From Acidobacteriaceae bacterium (lineage in GTDB: Bacteria > Acidobacteriota > Terriglobia > Terriglobales > Acidobacteriaceae), in NCBI GenBank assembly GCA_027364815.1, contig DAHXOQ010000096.1, positions 1 to 9,474 on the forward strand: a DNA stretch of 9,474 bases, read 5' to 3'. Shown here piece by piece: positions 5,494-9,474 of the stretch. Positions within the stretch are counted from its first letter, which is position 1, and each line of letters starts with the position of its first letter. The notes beneath the pieces were generated by a model. It worked only from the letters and a program-made list of their open reading frames with translations. It was not told the origin of the DNA and did not search any database. The translations under genes were made by a program, and so were the position numbers.

Positions 5494-6903
5494 ATGAAAA
5501 AGCAAAACCGACGCACGAAGATAACAACCCGGAGACCATCTGCCGAAAGATCTGAGCGCAGCCCGTCGGAGCCGATCCTCATGGAAATTGAAAAGCCGCT
5601 CTACGGCGGAGCATTTCTTTCGCGCGTCGATGGCAAGGCGCACTTCACGCCGCTCACACTGCCCGGCGAACAAATTCGCGCCCGCATCGTCGAGAACAAA
5701 TCGAGTTTCGCGCTCTGCGAGATTGAAGAACTCGTGCGTCCCTCTCCAGTACGCATCGCACCTCTTTGCCAGCACTTTGGCAACTGCGGCGGCTGCTCCT
5801 ATCAGCACACCGATGCCGCCACGCAGATTCCACTCAAGATAGGAATCCTCGCTGAAACTCTCACTCGCGCCGGAGTCGCACCGCCCGAAGAGATCGACGT
5901 TCTCGTCAGCGAGCCGTGGGAGTATCGCAATCGCATTCGTCTTGCCCTGGACACATTCGGCCGCTTTGGCTACCGCGCGCGCCGTTCGCGTCAAATCATT
6001 CCCATCGCCGAGTGCCCCATCGCCGCGCCGCTACTCATCAAAGCGGCCAAAGCCGCTGAAGTCGCACTGCGCACACTTCCATCCATTGGACTCGTCGAAA
6101 TCGAGCTCTTCACCAACGCGGATTCAAGCGAACTCCTCGCCACTCTCTTCGCGCGTTCCCCGCAATACGATTGGGCAAAGCAATTCGCTGAAAAGATGCC
6201 CGGGCTTACCGGCCTTCAAATCCTTCACATTTCCGAAAAGAGCGCGTCGACCGACTCTCGCAATGCACAGAGCGACTCCGACGACGGCTTCAATCTCTAC
6301 GCTGCAAAGCTTGCTGATCAATGGGGCGCGTCATCGCTGAATTACAACGTTGCGGGTATAGATTACCGCGTCGACATCGGAGCATTTTTCCAGGTGAATC
6401 GCTTTCTCGTCGACGCACTGGTTGAGCGCGTTCTCGCCGCCTCAAAGATCGTCAGCAATGCACTCGCATGGGACCTCTACGCTGGAGTCGGCCTCTTCGC
6501 GCGCCAGCTCACTTCATGCTTCAAGCAAGTCATTGCCGTGGAATCCGCTCCGCTCTCCAAAGCCTCGCTCGTTGCCAACCTCGCCGGAGACCATGCAACT
6601 GCAATCCATGCGCGCACTGAAGATTTTCTTTTCGCAGAATCCCGCAAGCTTCGCTCTACTCAATCCAGCCACTCACCCGACCTCATCGTCCTCGATCCTC
6701 CACGTGCCGGTGTTGGGCTTGCATCCATCGACATCCTCAATAAAATTGCATCACCGCGCATCGTCTACGTCTCATGCGACCCCGCCACACTCGCACGAGA
6801 CCTTAAAGCGCTCACGCAGTACAAACTCGCGTCGCTAACCCTCGCCGATCTCTTCCCGCAGACCTTTCACCTCGAATCCATCGCCATTCTTGACCGGATC
6901 TGA
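5494..6903 (+). CDS. rlmD: 23S rRNA (uracil-5-)-methyltransferase, RlmD/TrmA family with iron-sulfur cluster
   Basis: SAM-dependent enzyme making 5-methyluridine in RNA, most likely 23S rRNA; cytoplasmic. The 469-aa frame shows an N-terminal TRAM RNA-binding domain (from about residue 30, EIEKPLYGGAFLSR to about 85), four cysteines for a 4Fe-4S cluster (C92, C98, C101 in CQHFGNCGGC, and C174 in AECP), a middle RNA-binding domain, FFQVN (Q300), the SAM loop DLYAGVG (from D327), DPPRAG (D401-R404), the nucleophile C428 in VSCDP, and the end motif FPQTFHLESIA. The cluster favours RlmD-like over TrmA. Whether it targets U1939, U747 or both cannot be read from sequence. The start is uncertain: ATG 5494 has GGAG only 3 bases upstream; ATG 5581 has GGAG 9 bases upstream and starts exactly at the TRAM domain (440 aa). 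It follows the hypothetical gene by 14 bp. Confidence 0.92.
   Translation: MKKQNRRTKITTRRPSAERSERSPSEPILMEIEKPLYGGAFLSRVDGKAHFTPLTLPGEQIRARIVENKSSFALCEIEELVRPSPVRIAPLCQHFGNCGGCSYQHTDAATQIPLKIGILAETLTRAGVAPPEEIDVLVSEPWEYRNRIRLALDTFGRFGYRARRSRQIIPIAECPIAAPLLIKAAKAAEVALRTLPSIGLVEIELFTNADSSELLATLFARSPQYDWAKQFAEKMPGLTGLQILHISEKSASTDSRNAQSDSDDGFNLYAAKLADQWGASSLNYNVAGIDYRVDIGAFFQVNRFLVDALVERVLAASKIVSNALAWDLYAGVGLFARQLTSCFKQVIAVESAPLSKASLVANLAGDHATAIHARTEDFLFAESRKLRSTQSSHSPDLIVLDPPRAGVGLASIDILNKIASPRIVYVSCDPATLARDLKALTQYKLASLTLADLFPQTFHLESIAILDRI
5568..5583 (+). promoter_or_regulatory. Alternative ribosome binding site and start for rlmD
   Basis: GGAG at 5568-5571 is followed nine bases later by ATG 5581-5583, in frame with the upstream ATG 5494. 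Initiation here would drop a 29-residue, Lys/Arg/Ser-rich leader and begin at MEIEKPLYGG, the usual opening of the family's TRAM domain. The upstream start has a binding site at a cramped 3-base spacing, so this one may be the main start. Confidence 0.45.
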
Positions 6904-6930
6904 AGCAATTTCTACATGAAATCTGCTTTA
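6901..6930 (+). terminator. Possible weak terminator hairpin at the end of rlmD
   Basis: AGCAATTTC (6904-6912) pairs with GAAAT-C-TGCT (6918-6927) around a TACAT loop, giving 9 base pairs with one bulged C at 6923; A-T, G-T and T-A pairs can extend it into the rlmD stop codon. Only three T's follow directly; a T6 tract occurs further on at 6951-6956. The stem is AT-rich, so it is a weak intrinsic terminator at best, but the fold is better than background in this GC-rich stretch. Confidence 0.35.
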
Positions 6931-7004
6931 TGTGATTCACTCCCGCGCAATTTTTTCCCAAATGAGTTAGCCTGATCAGCAGAGAAAATCCTCCGGTCAA
7001 CCTC
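6931..7004. other. Gap before comEC with no recognised promoter
   Basis: Seventy-four bases hold a T6 tract (6951-6956) and an AT-leaning patch. I could not find a -35/-10 pair with acceptable matches and spacing, nor a clear ribosome binding site before ATG 7005. comEC may be read through from rlmD, or use a promoter that differs from the sigma70 consensus. Confidence 0.4.
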
Positions 7005-9474
7005 ATGCTGCGAAGCCCGCAAGATTCGGCCCACATCTCGCCTGTAATTTCTGATGAAGGCTTCGCCTTTAATCCACCAAAAATTGCCGGCGTATATGGC
7101 GCGCCATTCTTTCATGCTGCGTGGCTCTTCGCGCTCGGCATTCTTCTCGCCAAGTGGCAATGGTTGCGTCCTGGCTGGCTGCTGATCGCAATCGCACTCA
7201 TCTTCGCGCTCATTGCACTCTCCGTTTTTCGCGCGCCACGCCTCTCACTTCCACTTACCGCTGCTCTAATTCTTCTTCTCGGAGCGTGGTCTGCTGAGCT
7301 CGAGCCGCATCCCGCACCTTCCCCTCAACTCGCCGCACTGTCGAACGGACTCCTTCGCGCGACTGAAGGCACCGTCGTCGACGTCGGCCCTTTGCGCGGC
7401 GAGAGTGAAGAAAATATCGACGAACCAACTCGCGCATTACAAACACAGCGCATCGATCTTCAGATCTCAACGCTCGAATTCCTAACCGATGATGAAGATA
7501 AGCAGACCCCGGTCAATGGCCGCATTCGTATTCAGCTGCAATGGCCCGTGAACGCTTCTCCGCAACTCTTCCACTGCGGCGATCATATCCGTCTGAACAC
7601 ACGCCCTCAACTTCCGCAGGATTTCCGCGACCCGAACGTCTGGAGCCGCACCGACTCACTCCTGGACCAGGGCATCACCGCGACTGCAAGAGAAGACGCG
7701 CTCACCGTTGAACGGCTCGGCACTGATTCAAACGTCCACCTTTTTCGTTGCCGGTTCAGCGAGGCGCAACGCGCAGTTGGAGCAAAGCTGCAAACTCTTC
7801 CCGCACGCATGAACTCATTACCCGCTCTATTGCGCCTCTCACCCGAAGACACTTCAATGCTCGCAGCTATGGTTGCAGGCGACCGCACTTACCTTACGCG
7901 CGCGCTGCGTGTTGGTTTTGAGCGCACTGGTTCCTTTCATATGCTCGTTGTCTCGGGATTTCATCTCGCGGTTTTGGCCGGTCTCATCTTCTGGTTTGCG
8001 CGTCGTCTCCATCTTCCGCAGATCCCCGCGACGCTCATCACCATCGCCGCTTCTTTCGCCTACGCACTCTTCACCGGATTTGCAACGCCCGTCGAGCGCT
8101 CGCTGTGGATGGTCACCGTCTACCTTATCGGCCGCTTGCTCAATCGACAGCGCGCTCCACTCAACGCAATCGGTTTTGCTGCGTTAGGCTTGCTCGTTCT
8201 TAGTCCGCGCACTCTCTATGACGCGAGCCTTCAGATGACTCTCCTCTCTGTCATCTCCATCGCCGGCATCGCTTACCCTCTCATCAAAAACACAATCGAA
8301 CCTTATCGCACTGCCACACGCGATTTGGATATTCAAGAAATCGATCCGCGGCTTCCCTTCAAGGTCATTGCCTTTCGCATCAAATTGCGCGCCTACACAA
8401 GCGATGTAAAGAAACTGCGCGGCCCTCGCTCCATCTTTCTATTTTTCCCCACTTTGCTCAGGGGATTCTTCCGCATCTTTGAACTAATGGTCGTTGCACT
8501 CATTGTAGAATGTGCTCTCTCGCTGCCCATGGCCATCTATTTCCACCGCTTCACGCTTTTCGCGCTGCCCACTAATTTGCTTCTCATGCCGTTGCTGATT
8601 CTCTTGATTCCAGTGGCCATGCTCCTTCTCTTCACCGTTGCTCTTTACCCGCCCGCAGCAATCATTCCGGCAATGGCCACCGCGCTCATCCTCCACATCG
8701 ACCTCGCCTTCGTCCATCTCTTCAGCAAATTCAGGCTCGCTGATATGCGCGTGCCCATGCCAAACACGGCACAAATTATTTTCTTTTACATCCTGCTGGC
8801 AATTGCGATGTCTCTCGCTGGAGGTAACCGATGGATGCGCCGATTCACATGGGCAACAATGTTTCTCGCGGCCGCCATCGCCATCTTTCCGCGGCCCATC
8901 GAGCATCCAAAGAACGCTTTGCTTTTTGCAGTCATCGACGTCGGCCAAGGGGATTCGCTGCTGCTCATTTCGCCTGAAGGTAAGACTCTGCTTATCGATG
9001 GCGGAGGTTACGGCGGCGGTCCTCAACAAGCCACGCAGGAATTCGACATCGGAGAAGAGGTTGTCTCCACTACTCTCTGGTCGCGAGGCATTCGCCACCT
9101 GGATGCTGTTGCACTCACTCATGCGCACAGCGATCACCTCGGCGGCCTGCCCGCAATATTGCGCAACTTTCAACCTGCTGAACTATGGGTCGGCAACAAC
9201 CCGCCCATCCCCGCATTCAATGCGCTGCTCGATGAAGCAGCTTCGCTCAACATTCAGGTCCGCTCATTGCGCGCTGGCGATGAGTTTGCCTTTGGCTCAC
9301 TCGCTATTCACATTTTCGCACCGTTGCCCGACTACAAACCCGGAGTGACGCCCAGCAACAACGACTCGCTCGTCATACAAGCTGCCTTCGGGCAAACCTC
9401 TGTCCTGTTGGAAGGCGATGCCGAAGCTCCCATTGAAGATGCCATGCTAGACGAACCCGGCCTCGCGAGCTCGC
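7005..9474 (+). CDS. comEC: ComEC/Rec2 family DNA-uptake channel protein (3' end outside window)
   Basis: Inner-membrane protein that carries transforming single-stranded DNA into the cytoplasm. The frame is open from ATG 7005 to the window edge, 823 codons with no stop. Seen in order: N-terminal membrane helices (residues ~35-100); a DUF4131-like soluble region (~115-235) with the GDHIRLNTRPQLP...DPNVW...DQGI pattern; the Competence domain with the hallmark SFHMLVVSGFH (310-320) and several hydrophobic helices; a polar inserted stretch (~427-490); further helices; then a metallo-beta-lactamase-like domain with DVGQGDS (645-651), LLIDGGG (D665), HAHSDH (706-711), SNNDSLV (784-790) and GDAE (D805). 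The metal ligands visible are complete, so the domain may be an active nuclease; its last part is off-window. The start lacks a clear Shine-Dalgarno; an in-frame TGA at 6963 limits how far upstream it could begin. It lies 101 bp after rlmD and no com or pilus genes are in view. Confidence 0.94.
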   Translation, partial: MLRSPQDSAHISPVISDEGFAFNPPKIAGVYGAPFFHAAWLFALGILLAKWQWLRPGWLLIAIALIFALIALSVFRAPRLSLPLTAALILLLGAWSAELEPHPAPSPQLAALSNGLLRATEGTVVDVGPLRGESEENIDEPTRALQTQRIDLQISTLEFLTDDEDKQTPVNGRIRIQLQWPVNASPQLFHCGDHIRLNTRPQLPQDFRDPNVWSRTDSLLDQGITATAREDALTVERLGTDSNVHLFRCRFSEAQRAVGAKLQTLPARMNSLPALLRLSPEDTSMLAAMVAGDRTYLTRALRVGFERTGSFHMLVVSGFHLAVLAGLIFWFARRLHLPQIPATLITIAASFAYALFTGFATPVERSLWMVTVYLIGRLLNRQRAPLNAIGFAALGLLVLSPRTLYDASLQMTLLSVISIAGIAYPLIKNTIEPYRTATRDLDIQEIDPRLPFKVIAFRIKLRAYTSDVKKLRGPRSIFLFFPTLLRGFFRIFELMVVALIVECALSLPMAIYFHRFTLFALPTNLLLMPLLILLIPVAMLLLFTVALYPPAAIIPAMATALILHIDLAFVHLFSKFRLADMRVPMPNTAQIIFFYILLAIAMSLAGGNRWMRRFTWATMFLAAAIAIFPRPIEHPKNALLFAVIDVGQGDSLLLISPEGKTLLIDGGGYGGGPQQATQEFDIGEEVVSTTLWSRGIRHLDAVALTHAHSDHLGGLPAILRNFQPAELWVGNNPPIPAFNALLDEAASLNIQVRSLRAGDEFAFGSLAIHIFAPLPDYKPGVTPSNNDSLVIQAAFGQTSVLLEGDAEAPIEDAMLDEPGLASS

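Noticed and set aside
5461..5994. 177-codon open frame on the - strand over the start of rlmD
   Set aside because: Antisense to the TRAM domain and iron-sulfur cysteines of rlmD; composition is that of a shadow frame.
6914..6933. ACATGAA / TTTATGT dyad
   Set aside because: It uses a G-T pair and competes with the stronger hairpin at 6904-6927; not reported separately.
8484..9173. 229-codon open frame on the - strand, and a 236-codon + frame at 8638-9348
   Set aside because: Both lie over comEC, whose own frame has clear domain motifs through this stretch. Their translations are low-complexity or highly charged with no recognisable motif: shadows of a GC-rich gene.
1..9474. A defence, toxin-antitoxin, phage or mobile system
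   Set aside because: Every gene except one is a recognised core function, all co-oriented, with no recombinase, transposase, attachment site or compositional break.

Overview
This is a compact, almost fully coding chromosomal window with all genes on the + strand. Gene order is 'valS (5' end outside the window) - nadC - birA - coaX - conserved hypothetical - rlmD-type rRNA methyltransferase - comEC (3' end outside the window)'. The DNA is fairly GC-rich, with frequent GCGC and CGCG words. The protein style and this gene order suggest an Acidobacteriota genome, probably of the Terriglobia/Acidobacteriales group. That placement is inferred from recalled family similarity, not from any search. 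There is no sign of phage, insertion sequence, plasmid, CRISPR or defence genes. This looks like core chromosome, not an accessory island.

Layout. Bases 1-2005 hold the C-terminal part of valyl-tRNA synthetase. A 92-bp gap follows; it contains a degenerate array of 7-base repeats that overlaps a good candidate promoter for nadC. Bases 2098-3835 are nadC and birA, only 13 bp apart, with birA starting at GTG. A 103-bp gap then carries two tandem sigma70-like promoter candidates and a dyad ahead of coaX. Bases 3939-6903 are coaX, a helical hypothetical protein and the RNA methyltransferase, packed with gaps of 8 and 14 bp, so they are probably co-transcribed. A 101-bp gap has a hairpin that begins in the rlmD stop codon. 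From base 7005 to the window end is one uninterrupted frame encoding ComEC, the DNA-uptake channel. No gene-free stretch exceeds 300 bp.

How the genes fit together. Three consecutive genes serve cofactor metabolism: NadC makes nicotinate mononucleotide for NAD, BirA attaches biotin to carboxylases, and CoaX commits pantothenate to CoA. ValS and RlmD are translation genes (tRNA charging, rRNA methylation). ComEC belongs to natural transformation. The cluster is one of convenience, not one pathway. The only gene with no known function is the 242-residue protein between coaX and rlmD. I did not find a convincing new biological system. The points most worth checking are the heptamer repeat/promoter overlap, the hypothetical protein, a degraded zinc knuckle in ValRS and an inserted loop in ComEC.
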